DNA of 64,000 nucleotides, from contig OZ240681.1 in NCBI GenBank assembly GCA_965199165.1, forward strand, positions 2,232,001 to 2,296,000, read 5' to 3'. The notes below the pieces were generated by a model. That model was not told the DNA's origin and ran no database searches. It saw only the letters and a program-made list of their open reading frames with translations. Shown piece by piece: positions 34,862 through 42,928 of this stretch (positions are counted from its first letter, which is position 1; the number at the start of each line of letters is the position of its first letter). The position numbers and the translations under genes are program-made. This DNA is from LMUY01 sp965199165 (lineage in GTDB: Bacteria > Pseudomonadota > Alphaproteobacteria > Acetobacterales > Acetobacteraceae).

Positions 34862-36439
34862 ATGCCGATCGATCTGAGTGCGTCGCGCCGGAGCCTGTTG
34901 TGGACCGCGGGCGCGGTCGCCGGGCTGTCGCTCTCCCCGGCCTGGATGCGGCAGGCGCGCGCGCAGAAGCAGGGCGGCACGCTGACGGTGGCGCTCTCCA
35001 ACAACCCGATCACCTGCGACCCCATCAACATGGCGAGCCACGACACGGAGATCCTCAGCCAGACCATCTGGGAGAACCTGGTCGAGTATGACGTCGAGGG
35101 CGTGCTGCGGCCGCAGCTGGCGAAGGCGCTGCCCACCATCTCCGACGACAAGCTGACCTACGCCTTCGAGCTGCGCGACGACGTCAGCTTCCAGAACGGG
35201 CAGAAGCTCACCGCCGAGGACGTGAAATACAGCTTCGAATACCTGATCGACCCCGCCCACAAGGCGTCCCGTGGCTCCCTGTTCAGCCGCCTGTCGCATG
35301 TCGAGGTGGACAGCCCGACCAAGCTGCGGGTCATCCTGAAGGAGCCGTATTCCCCCTGGCTGACCTTCCTGACCAAGTTCATGGGCATCTGGCCGAAGGA
35401 CTCGCGGGAGAAATATGGCGACGACTACTTCCGCCTGACGCCGATCGGCGTCGGCACCGGGCCGGGCATCTTTGAGGAATGGCGGCCGAACGACTACGTG
35501 AGCTTCAAGCGGAACCCCCACTACTGGCAGCCGGGGCTGCCGCACTGGGACCGGCTGGTGGTGAAGATCGTTCCGGAGGACGCGACCCGCGTCGCCTATC
35601 TGCTGAGCGGCCAGGCCGACATCATCGGCGCACCGCCGCCGCGCGACTTCGCCCGGCTGAAGTCCCGACCGAAGATGCAGGGAGCCGCGCGCGTCACCAA
35701 TGGCGGCTGGTGCGTCATGCTGCAGAACAACGCCAAGCCCCCGTTCGACGACGTGAACTTCCGCCTGGCGGTGGCGCATGCGGTGGACCGCAAGACCATC
35801 GCCGAGAAGATCTACTACGGCCTGATCGAACCCTCCTCGGTGCCGGCGCCCACGTCCAGCTGGTGGTACGACAAGACGGCGGGCGAGGCGGTGACGTACG
35901 ACGTGGACAAGGCGAAGGCCTTCCTGGCCAAGTCCAAATACCAGGGCGATGCGGCGACGTTCGAGTTGCTGACCAGCGCGGAAGCCTACCTGCTCGACAC
36001 CAACGACTGTGCCGTGTTCCTACAGGCGGAGTTGGCGAAGATCGGCATCAAGGTGGTGCTGAAGAAGGGTTCCTTCGCCACGGTCAACCCGCAAATCTTC
36101 CGCGGCGACTATCAGAGCGCCATCGTCAACTTCATGTCGCCCGGCGACCCCACCTACATGATCAACGTCAGCTGCACGCCGAACCAGTTCCTGTCCAAGG
36201 CCACCGGGTACGACGACCCGAAGGTGGGCGAATTGCTCAACGCCGCCTATCGCCTGGACGACAACGAGCACGCCAAGCTGCAGCCGATCTATTCCGAGCT
36301 GCAACGGCACCTCACCACGACCTCTCCGCTCACCTGGATCGGCTTCTTCGACGCCGCCAATGTGTGGCGCGACCGGGTGAAGAGCTTCAAGGTGAGCCAG
36401 GGGCTGACCATCACGGTCCGCGACGTCTGGCTGGAGTAG
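34862..36439 (+). CDS. Dipeptide-type ABC substrate-binding protein, Tat-exported
   Basis: A 525-residue family 5 binding protein with a twin-arginine signal (SASRRSLLWTAGAVAG, cleavage near QARAQ). The mature protein has GGTLTVALSNNPITCDPI, LRDDVSFQNGQKLTAEDVKYS and YKLTPI-like lobes of the DppA fold. ATG 34862 follows AAGGGG; an upstream in-frame start at 34814 would precede the signal. It is followed closely by two permeases and two ATPases and is the periplasmic receptor of this complete importer. Confidence 0.9.
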   Translation: MPIDLSASRRSLLWTAGAVAGLSLSPAWMRQARAQKQGGTLTVALSNNPITCDPINMASHDTEILSQTIWENLVEYDVEGVLRPQLAKALPTISDDKLTYAFELRDDVSFQNGQKLTAEDVKYSFEYLIDPAHKASRGSLFSRLSHVEVDSPTKLRVILKEPYSPWLTFLTKFMGIWPKDSREKYGDDYFRLTPIGVGTGPGIFEEWRPNDYVSFKRNPHYWQPGLPHWDRLVVKIVPEDATRVAYLLSGQADIIGAPPPRDFARLKSRPKMQGAARVTNGGWCVMLQNNAKPPFDDVNFRLAVAHAVDRKTIAEKIYYGLIEPSSVPAPTSSWWYDKTAGEAVTYDVDKAKAFLAKSKYQGDAATFELLTSAEAYLLDTNDCAVFLQAELAKIGIKVVLKKGSFATVNPQIFRGDYQSAIVNFMSPGDPTYMINVSCTPNQFLSKATGYDDPKVGELLNAAYRLDDNEHAKLQPIYSELQRHLTTTSPLTWIGFFDAANVWRDRVKSFKVSQGLTITVRDVWLE

Positions 36440-36444
36440 CGGCG

Positions 36445-37389
36445 GTGGCCGCCTTGTTCCTCCGCCGCGCCGGGCTGTCGGTGCTGTCGCTGCTGGTGGT
36501 CAGCTTCGTGCTATTCGTGCTGACCCGGTCCATCCCCGACAGCCCGGCCCGCATCGTGCTGGGCGACGAGGCCACCCCCGCGGCCATCGCCCAGTTCGAC
36601 GCCGACCACGGGCTGGACCGGTCGATCCCCATGCAATACGTGTCCTGGGTGGGCGGCATCGTCCTGCACGGGGACCTCGGGACGTCGTTCACCACCGGGC
36701 TTGGCATGAACGAGCAGGTGGCCCACACGCTGCCGGTCACGCTGGAGCTGGTGCTGGCCGCCTTCGCCGTGTCCATCGTCGTGTCGCTCGCGCTGGGCAC
36801 CTTGTCGGCGGTGTTGCGTGACAGCCCGGTGGACTACCTCGCGCGCTTCATCGCCGTCCTCGGCGTCTCCGTGCCTGGTTTCTGGCTGGCGCTGGTGCTG
36901 ATCCTGGCCTTCGCCGTCGACCGGGACTGGTTTCCGCCCGGCGGCGTGGTGCCCTTCACGGAGGACTGGCGCGAGCACCTGCGCTCGATCGTGCTGCCGG
37001 CCTTCTGCCTCGGCATCTTCTACCTTGCGGTGCTGACCCGCATGACCCGGTCCAGCCTGCTGGACGTGCTGGGGCAGGATTTCATGCGCACCGCCCGCGC
37101 GTCCGGCCTGCGCCGCCCGCGGGTTCTGCTGTATGCGCTGCGCAACGCGCTGGTGCCCGTGGTCACCATCGCCGGCATGTCGTTCGGCCATATGTTCGGC
37201 TGGGCGCTGATCATCGAGCAGGTGTTCAACATCGACGGCCTGTCGCACGCCCTGCTGCAGGCCATCCAGCAGCGCGACTACGCCATGGTGCAGGCGGTGG
37301 TGATGGTGTTCACCGTCGTGTTCGTGGTGGCCAACCTGTGTGCGGACGTGGTGAACGCCTCGCTCAACCCGCGGCTGGCGGCGGCATGA
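36445..37389 (+). CDS. ABC transporter permease, DppB type
   Basis: A 314-residue inner-membrane permease with six predicted TM helices: first helix SVLSLLVVSFVLFVL, a periplasmic loop with DEATPAAIAQFDADHGLDRS, and the ATPase-contact loop FMRTARASGLRRPRVLL. The start is a GTG at 36445, 5 bases after the binding-protein stop; no ATG fits. Second gene of the importer. Confidence 0.88.
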   Translation: MAALFLRRAGLSVLSLLVVSFVLFVLTRSIPDSPARIVLGDEATPAAIAQFDADHGLDRSIPMQYVSWVGGIVLHGDLGTSFTTGLGMNEQVAHTLPVTLELVLAAFAVSIVVSLALGTLSAVLRDSPVDYLARFIAVLGVSVPGFWLALVLILAFAVDRDWFPPGGVVPFTEDWREHLRSIVLPAFCLGIFYLAVLTRMTRSSLLDVLGQDFMRTARASGLRRPRVLLYALRNALVPVVTIAGMSFGHMFGWALIIEQVFNIDGLSHALLQAIQQRDYAMVQAVVMVFTVVFVVANLCADVVNASLNPRLAAA

Positions 37390-38276
37390 TCCGGCTGCGG
37401 CGGCTGGTCAACGGCTGCGGCGGCGCGGCGGGCTTCGCGGGTGCGGTCATCGTGCTCGGCCTGGTGGTCATGGCGGCGGGCGCACCATGGGTCGCGCCGC
37501 GCGACCCGCTGATGGTGGACATCTCCAACCAGTTGCTGGACCCCGGCGGCCCTTTCCCGTTCGGCACCGACCAGTCCGGCCGCGACGTGCTGAGCCGGGT
37601 GATCTGGGGGACCCGCGCCTCGCTCAGCGTGTCCGCCATCGCCGTGGTGATCGGCATGGCGGGCGGCGTCACGCTGGGCCTGGCCGCCGGCTTCTACCGC
37701 GGCGGCTGGGTGGAGCAGGTCACCATGCGCTTCCTGGAGGCGATCGCCGCCATCCCGATCCTGATCTGGGCGATCGCCCTGGTCGGGATCTTCGGCGTGG
37801 GCGACATGCATGTCGGGCCGGTCGTGCTGGCCAACGAGGCCAAGCTGACCATCCTGCTCGGGCTGCTCTACATCCCCACCCTCGCGCGCGTCACCTACAC
37901 CACGGCGTTGGTGCAGTCGCAGGCCAACTTCGTGCTGGCGCGACGCCTGCAGGGCGCCAGCGGGCTGCGCATCATGGTCTCCGACGTGCTGCCCAATTGT
38001 CTGTCGCCCGTCATCGTGCAGGCCACCCTGCTGCTGGCGATCGGCATCATCATCGAGGCCTCCGTCAGCTTCGTGGGCCTGGGCGTGCAGCCGCCGACGC
38101 CGAGCTGGGGCAACATGCTGGCCGACGCCCGCAACTACCTGCTGTCCGGCGAATGGTGGTTGTCGGTGTTTCCCGGATCGGCCATCTCGCTCGCCGTTGT
38201 CGGCTTCAACCTGCTGGGCGACGGCCTGCGCGACCGGTTGGACCCGCGCCACGCGACCGCGGCGCTGGCCACATGA
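37386..38276 (+). CDS. ABC transporter permease, DppC type
   Basis: A 296-residue permease with the DppC hallmarks FGTDQSGRDVLSRVIWG after the first TM and VSFVGLGVQPPTPSWGNMLA near the end. Its ATG overlaps the preceding stop (ATGA). It pairs with the DppB-type protein to form the channel. Between TM helices it carries a slightly longer than usual segment (GDMHVGPVVLANEAKLT). Confidence 0.88.
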   Translation: MIRLRRLVNGCGGAAGFAGAVIVLGLVVMAAGAPWVAPRDPLMVDISNQLLDPGGPFPFGTDQSGRDVLSRVIWGTRASLSVSAIAVVIGMAGGVTLGLAAGFYRGGWVEQVTMRFLEAIAAIPILIWAIALVGIFGVGDMHVGPVVLANEAKLTILLGLLYIPTLARVTYTTALVQSQANFVLARRLQGASGLRIMVSDVLPNCLSPVIVQATLLLAIGIIIEASVSFVGLGVQPPTPSWGNMLADARNYLLSGEWWLSVFPGSAISLAVVGFNLLGDGLRDRLDPRHATAALAT

Positions 38277-39238
38277 GCGAGCCGCTGTTGCGGGTCGACG
38301 GGCTGCACGTGGCCTTCGGTGCCCGCAACAGCTGGCGCGACGCCGTGCGCGGGGTGGACCTGCGGGTGGCCGCCGGCGAGGTGGTGGGCCTGGTGGGCGA
38401 AAGCGGCTCCGGCAAGAGCCTGACGGCGCTGGCCGTGATGGGCCTGCTGCCGCCCGGCGCCCGGGTCAGCAGCGGCCGCATCCTGTTCGATGGCCAGGAG
38501 CTGGTCGGCCTGCGGGACGGCGCCATGAACCGGCTGCGCGGCCGCGACATCGGCATGATCTTCCAGGACCCGCTCAGCGCGCTGAACCCCGCCATCCCGG
38601 TCGGCCGCCAGATCGTCGACAGCCTGCGCACCCACGCGCGCATGACCCGGCGCGCCGCCGAAGCCCGGGTGGTGGAACTGCTTGACCTGGTCGGCATCGG
38701 CCAGCCGGCCGAACGCGCGCGCGCCTATGCGCACGAACTCAGCGGCGGCATGCGGCAGCGGGTGATGACCGCGCTGGCTGTCGCCAGCAACCCCAGGCTG
38801 CTGATCGCCGACGAACCCACGACGGCGCTGGACGTGACGGTGCAGGCGCAGGTGATCGGCATGCTGGACCGCATCCGGCGGGAGCTGGGGATCGCCGTGC
38901 TGTTCATCAGCCACAACCTGGACCTGGTGGCGCAGATCTGCGACCGCGTCTCGGTCATGTATGCCGGCCGGGTGGTGGAGAGCGGCGCGGTGGAGCCGCT
39001 GTTCGATGCGCCGCGCCATCCCTACACCAGGCAGCTGCTGCGCTGCGTGCCGCGCCTGGATGGCGGCACCGGGCCGATGCCGACCATCCCCGGGCTGCCG
39101 CCCCGCCTCGGCTCCGTGCTGCCGGGCTGCGCCTTCTCGCCCCGCTGCGTGGTGTCGCAGCCGCGCTGCCCGGCGGAGGCGCCGCCGATGCGTCGCGACG
39201 CCGGCCATCTCTCCGTCTGCTGGGAGGGCGTGCCCTGA
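38273..39238 (+). CDS. ABC transporter ATP-binding protein, DppD type
   Basis: A 321-residue ATPase. Walker A GESGSGKS, signature LSGGMRQR and Walker B LLIADEPTTALD are intact. The C-terminal oligopeptide domain has four Cys (GCAFSPRC, QPRC and VCW), a pattern that in related ATPases binds a [4Fe-4S] cluster. Coupled to the permease gene by ATGA. With the next gene it forms the heterodimeric motor of the importer. Confidence 0.92.
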   Translation: MSEPLLRVDGLHVAFGARNSWRDAVRGVDLRVAAGEVVGLVGESGSGKSLTALAVMGLLPPGARVSSGRILFDGQELVGLRDGAMNRLRGRDIGMIFQDPLSALNPAIPVGRQIVDSLRTHARMTRRAAEARVVELLDLVGIGQPAERARAYAHELSGGMRQRVMTALAVASNPRLLIADEPTTALDVTVQAQVIGMLDRIRRELGIAVLFISHNLDLVAQICDRVSVMYAGRVVESGAVEPLFDAPRHPYTRQLLRCVPRLDGGTGPMPTIPGLPPRLGSVLPGCAFSPRCVVSQPRCPAEAPPMRRDAGHLSVCWEGVP

Positions 39239-40110
39239 GCGCCGACGCGCCGATCCTCGAACTGCGCGACATCCGCAAGGAGTACCGGCTCCGGCAGGGT
39301 CTGCTGGCGCGGCTGCGCGGCGGGGCCAAGCCGTTCGCCGCGGTGGACGGCGTATCCTTCTCGGTGCCGCGGGGCAGCATCTTCGGCCTGGTCGGGGAGA
39401 GCGGCAGCGGCAAGTCGACCCTGGCGCAGATCATCGTGCGGCTCACCCTGCCCACCAGCGGCACGCTGCTGTTCCACGGCCGGGACGTGGCAAGCCTGGA
39501 CAAGCCGGCGGCCCGGCACTTCAGGCAGGGTGTGCAGATGGTGTTCCAGGATACCGGCTCCTCGCTCAACCCGCGCAAGCGCGTGCGCCGGGTACTTGCC
39601 GAGGCGCTGGCCGCCCGAGGAGTCACGCGCGCCGCTGCCGCTGCCGAGGCAGCCCGCCTGATGGATCGCGTCGGGTTGGATACGCCGTTGCTGGCCCGGT
39701 TCCCGCACGAGCTCTCGGGTGGCCAGCGGCAGCGGGTCGGCATCGCGCGCGCGCTGGCCATGGCGCCGGAGCTGTTGGTCGCGGACGAGCCGGTCTCGGC
39801 ACTGGACGTGTCGCTGCAGGGGCAGATCATCAACCTGCTGGCGGAGATCAACGCTTCGCTCGGCCTGTCGATCGTGCTGATCAGCCATGACCTGGCCGTG
39901 GTGGCCCGCGTGTGCGCGGCGCTGGGCGTTATGAGCAAGGGACGCATGGTGGAAACCGGCCCACCGAGCCGGGTGCTGTTCGCGCCGGAGCACCCGTATA
40001 CGCGCAGCCTCCTGGCCGCGGTGCCGCGTGGGCTGGAAGGCCGCCGCCGGGTGGACGCCGCGCAGATGGAAGCTCCGACGACGGTGGAGGCGATCACCGT
40101 CAGAGCTTGA
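39235..40110 (+). CDS. ABC transporter ATP-binding protein, DppF type, probable CTG start
   Basis: A 291-residue ATPase with Walker A GESGSGKS, signature LSGGQRQR and Walker B LLVADEPVSALD. The ABC domain clearly begins at ILELRDIRKEYRLR, yet between the upstream stop and the GTG at 39343 the frame has no ATG, GTG or TTG. The only overlap-type candidate is CTG at 39235 in CTGA, which mirrors the NTGA joints elsewhere here. A start at 39343 would remove the first ~36 residues, including the first beta strand. It lacks the C-terminal four-Cys motif of its partner. It ends just before a degenerate hairpin shared with the convergent second importer. Confidence 0.85.
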   Translation: MSADAPILELRDIRKEYRLRQGLLARLRGGAKPFAAVDGVSFSVPRGSIFGLVGESGSGKSTLAQIIVRLTLPTSGTLLFHGRDVASLDKPAARHFRQGVQMVFQDTGSSLNPRKRVRRVLAEALAARGVTRAAAAAEAARLMDRVGLDTPLLARFPHELSGGQRQRVGIARALAMAPELLVADEPVSALDVSLQGQIINLLAEINASLGLSIVLISHDLAVVARVCAALGVMSKGRMVETGPPSRVLFAPEHPYTRSLLAAVPRGLEGRRRVDAAQMEAPTTVEAITVRA

Positions 40111-40118
40111 TCGTTCCT

Positions 40119-40139
40119 CCCTCTCCCTCTGGAACAGGG
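40119..40139. repeat. Degenerate hairpin between convergent importers (repeat family copy 4)
   Basis: CCCTCTCCCTCT (40119-40130) keeps the left arm of the family, but the right arm is decayed to GGAACAGGG, leaving only about 4 paired bases. It lies between two ABC operons that meet tail to tail. Terminator strength is doubtful. Confidence 0.45.
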
Positions 40140-40166
40140 CTTTCCTCCAGGCGCGGGGGGCTGCCG

Positions 40167-41138
40167 CTACGCCACGTGGGCGGGATGGTGGCAGGCGAAG
40201 CCGTGCCCGGCCGCATCGTCCCAGCGCGGATACTCCCGCCGGCACAGCTCGGTCGCGGCCGGGCAGCGCGGATGGAAGTGGCAGCCGGGTGGGGGTGCGG
40301 AGGCGGACGGGATTTCTCCCGTCACCCGCGGCAGCATGCCGCGTCGCGCCGGGTCGGGGATGGGGGAGGCCTCGCAGAGCATGCGCGTGTAATGGTGGCG
40401 GGGCCGCTCGAACACCGCGGCGACGGGCCCTTGCTCGACGATGCGGCCCAGATACATCACCGCCACCCGCACGCAAAACCAGCGGACCACGGCCAAGTCG
40501 TGGCTGACGAACAGGAAGCCCAGCCCGCGCCGCGTCTGCAATGCCTTCAGCAGCGTGAGGATTTGCGCCTGCACCGACACGTCCAGCGCGGAGACGGGCT
40601 CGTCCGCCACCAGGAGCTCGGGCTGCAGCACCAGCGCCCGGGCGATGCCGATCCGCTGGCGCTGCCCGCCGCTGAAGGCGTGCGGGTAGCGGCCGAGCGC
40701 GGACGGGTCCAACCCAACCTCCTCCAGCAGCGCGGCGGCGCGGGCGCGGGCCTCCCGCCCGGTGGCGATGCCGTGCACCGCGAGCGGCTCGACCAGCGTC
40801 TGCCCGATGCTGCGCCGCGGGCTGAGCGAGGAGAACGGGTCCTGGAACACGATCTGCATGCGCTGCCGCAGCCGGAGCAGCCCGGCGCCCCGCGCGGCCA
40901 GCACGTCCTCCCCGGCGAACCGCACCGACCCGGCGGTCGGCTCCACCAGGCGCAGCGCCAGGCGCGCCAGGGTGGACTTGCCGCAGCCGCTCTCGCCCAC
41001 CAGCCCGAACGCCTCCCCCGCCTGGACCGCCAGCGTGACGCCGTCCACCGCCCGCACCGTGGCCGCCGCCGCGCGCGGAAAGCCGCGGCGGGACGTGAAG
41101 TGCTTGGCCAGCCCGTCCAGCTGCAACAGGGCCGTCAT
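40167..41138 (-). CDS. ABC transporter ATP-binding protein, DppF type
   Basis: A 323-residue ATPase with Walker A GESGCGKST, signature FSGGQRQR and Walker B LLVADEPVSALD, plus the C-terminal oligopeptide domain with a four-Cys pattern (GCHFHPRC, ELC, FAC). Last gene of the minus-strand importer operon; its ATG overlaps the stop of the DppC gene (ATGA). Its partner DppD is four genes upstream (45703-46674), an unusual separation for this family. The start at 41138 is fixed by that overlap and by MTALLQLDGLAKHF, the usual beginning. Confidence 0.9.
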   Translation of the reverse strand: MTALLQLDGLAKHFTSRRGFPRAAAATVRAVDGVTLAVQAGEAFGLVGESGCGKSTLARLALRLVEPTAGSVRFAGEDVLAARGAGLLRLRQRMQIVFQDPFSSLSPRRSIGQTLVEPLAVHGIATGREARARAAALLEEVGLDPSALGRYPHAFSGGQRQRIGIARALVLQPELLVADEPVSALDVSVQAQILTLLKALQTRRGLGFLFVSHDLAVVRWFCVRVAVMYLGRIVEQGPVAAVFERPRHHYTRMLCEASPIPDPARRGMLPRVTGEIPSASAPPPGCHFHPRCPAATELCRREYPRWDDAAGHGFACHHPAHVA

Positions 41139-41977
41139 AGCCCGCCGAGCGTGGGATCGCCCGCGTCCCGCAGGCCATCGCCCAGCATGTTGAGGCCGAG
41201 CACCAGCAGCAGGATCGCCAGGCCGGGAAAGATCGACAGCCAAGGTGCGTCGAGGATGTTCTCGAAGCCGTCGCGCAGCATGCTGCCCCAACTGGGCGCC
41301 GGCGGCTTGATGCCGAGGCCGAGGAAGGACAGCGCCGCCTCCGTCCGGACCGCGTCGGCCATCCACAGCGTTGCCATGACCAGCACTTCGGAGGCCATGT
41401 TCGGCAGGATGTGGACGAACAGGATCCGCACGTGGCTGAAGCCGAGCGCCCGCCCGGCCTCCACATAGGCGCGCTGCCGCAGGCTGAGCACGGGCGCGCG
41501 GGCCACCCGGGCGAAGGGTGCGACGGTGGTCAGCGCGATGGCGAACACCAGGCTCTGGAGCGACGGGCCGACCAGCGCCACCACGATCAGGCCCAGGATC
41601 AGGCTCGGGAAGGACAGCAGCACGTCCACCACCTGCATCACGAACAGGTCCGTGCGGCCGCCGACATAGCCCGCGACCAGGCCGATCGTGCCGCCCACCA
41701 GCATCGCGGAGGCGACGGACAGGAACGAGACCAGTAGGGAAAACCGGGCACCCCACAACAGCCGGGACAGCACGTCGCGGCCGAAATCGTCGGCGCCGAG
41801 CGGGTACTCCGCGCCCGGCGGCGCCAGCTGGTCGACGATGTTCTGGTCGACCGGGTCGGCCGGCGACAGGAGCGGTGCGCCGAGCGCCGCGAGCACGATC
41901 AGCAGGCACAGCAAGGCCCCGAGGCACGCGGTCGGGTGCCACCGCATCCAGCGCAGGGCATAGCGCAGGCGCGTCAC
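41135..41977 (-). CDS. ABC transporter permease, DppC type
   Basis: A 280-residue permease: first TM ACLGALLCLLIVLAALGAP, then LGADDFGRDVLSRLLWGAR, and LSFLGLGIKPPAPSWGSMLR near the end. The start is GTG 41977 overlapping the DppB stop (GTGA). The frame continues upstream as a shadow of the DppB gene. Part of the minus-strand importer. Confidence 0.88.
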   Translation of the reverse strand: MTRLRYALRWMRWHPTACLGALLCLLIVLAALGAPLLSPADPVDQNIVDQLAPPGAEYPLGADDFGRDVLSRLLWGARFSLLVSFLSVASAMLVGGTIGLVAGYVGGRTDLFVMQVVDVLLSFPSLILGLIVVALVGPSLQSLVFAIALTTVAPFARVARAPVLSLRQRAYVEAGRALGFSHVRILFVHILPNMASEVLVMATLWMADAVRTEAALSFLGLGIKPPAPSWGSMLRDGFENILDAPWLSIFPGLAILLLVLGLNMLGDGLRDAGDPTLGGL

Positions 41978-42915
41978 GCCTCGCGCACGCGGGGGTCGAG
42001 CAGGCCGTAGGCGAGGTCGGTCAGCAGGTTCACCACCACGATCAGGAAACAATAGATCACCAGCAGCCCCTGCAGCATGGTGTAGTCGCGCTGGTTCAGC
42101 GCGCCGACGATGATGCGGCCCAGGCCGGGCCGGCTGAACACGATCTCGGTCAGCACGGAGTTGCCGATCAGGATGCCCACATACAGGCCCACGATCGTCA
42201 CGATCGGCAGCGAGGCATTGCGCAGCCCGTGCCCCCACACGACCCGGCGCCACGGCACGCCCTTGGCCCGCGCGGTGCGGATGTAGTCCTCCCGCAGCGC
42301 CTGCAGCATGGTGGAGCGGGTGACCCGGGTGATGTAGGCCGCCATCACCGTGCCCAGCGTCACCGCCGGCAGCACGAGCTTGTACAGCCGGTCGATCGGG
42401 TTGCTCAGATCGGTGTTGCCGACGATGGGGAACAGGCGCCAATGCAGCCCGAACATCAGCAGGAGGAAGATGCCGGATACGAACACCGGCAAGGACAGGC
42501 CTAAGAGCGAGCCGATCCGCACGGCGAAGTCGATCACGCCGTTGCGGTAGACCGCGGCATACACCCCCGCCGGCACGCCGATGGCCACGCCCACCAGCAC
42601 GGAGGCCACCGCCAGGTCGATCGTGTAGGGCAGCACGGCGCCCACCTCGCTCAACACGGAGCGGCCGGTGACCATGCTGCGGCCGAAATCGCCCGCCAGC
42701 GACTGGCCGAGGAAGGCCAGGAACTGCGCCCAGATCGGCCGGTCCAGGCCGAGCCGGACGTGCAGCGCCGCGATGGCGGCCGGCGTGGCCTGGTCGCCGA
42801 GGATCGCCATCGCCGGGTCGCCCGGCACGATGCGCACGACGACGAACACCAGCGTCAGCACCGCGAGCAGCGTCGGCACCGCCGCCAGCAGCCGGCGTGC
42901 CACGTAGAGGATCAC
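41974..42915 (-). CDS. ABC transporter permease, DppB type
   Basis: A 313-residue permease with first TM LLAAVPTLLAVLTLVFVVV, the RIVPGDPAMAILGDQAT loop, and the ATPase-contact loop YIRTARAKGVPWRRVV. It starts with GTG at 42915, 13 bases after the binding-protein stop; AGGGGCC upstream is a weak ribosome site. Pairs with the DppC-type gene. Confidence 0.88.
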   Translation of the reverse strand: MILYVARRLLAAVPTLLAVLTLVFVVVRIVPGDPAMAILGDQATPAAIAALHVRLGLDRPIWAQFLAFLGQSLAGDFGRSMVTGRSVLSEVGAVLPYTIDLAVASVLVGVAIGVPAGVYAAVYRNGVIDFAVRIGSLLGLSLPVFVSGIFLLLMFGLHWRLFPIVGNTDLSNPIDRLYKLVLPAVTLGTVMAAYITRVTRSTMLQALREDYIRTARAKGVPWRRVVWGHGLRNASLPIVTIVGLYVGILIGNSVLTEIVFSRPGLGRIIVGALNQRDYTMLQGLLVIYCFLIVVVNLLTDLAYGLLDPRVREA

Positions 42916-42928
42916 GCCGGGTCGGCCC

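Noticed and set aside
39022..41466. An 814-codon minus-strand frame spanning both importers
   Set aside because: It crosses the convergent junction and overlaps four confirmed ABC genes in other frames; no family similarity.
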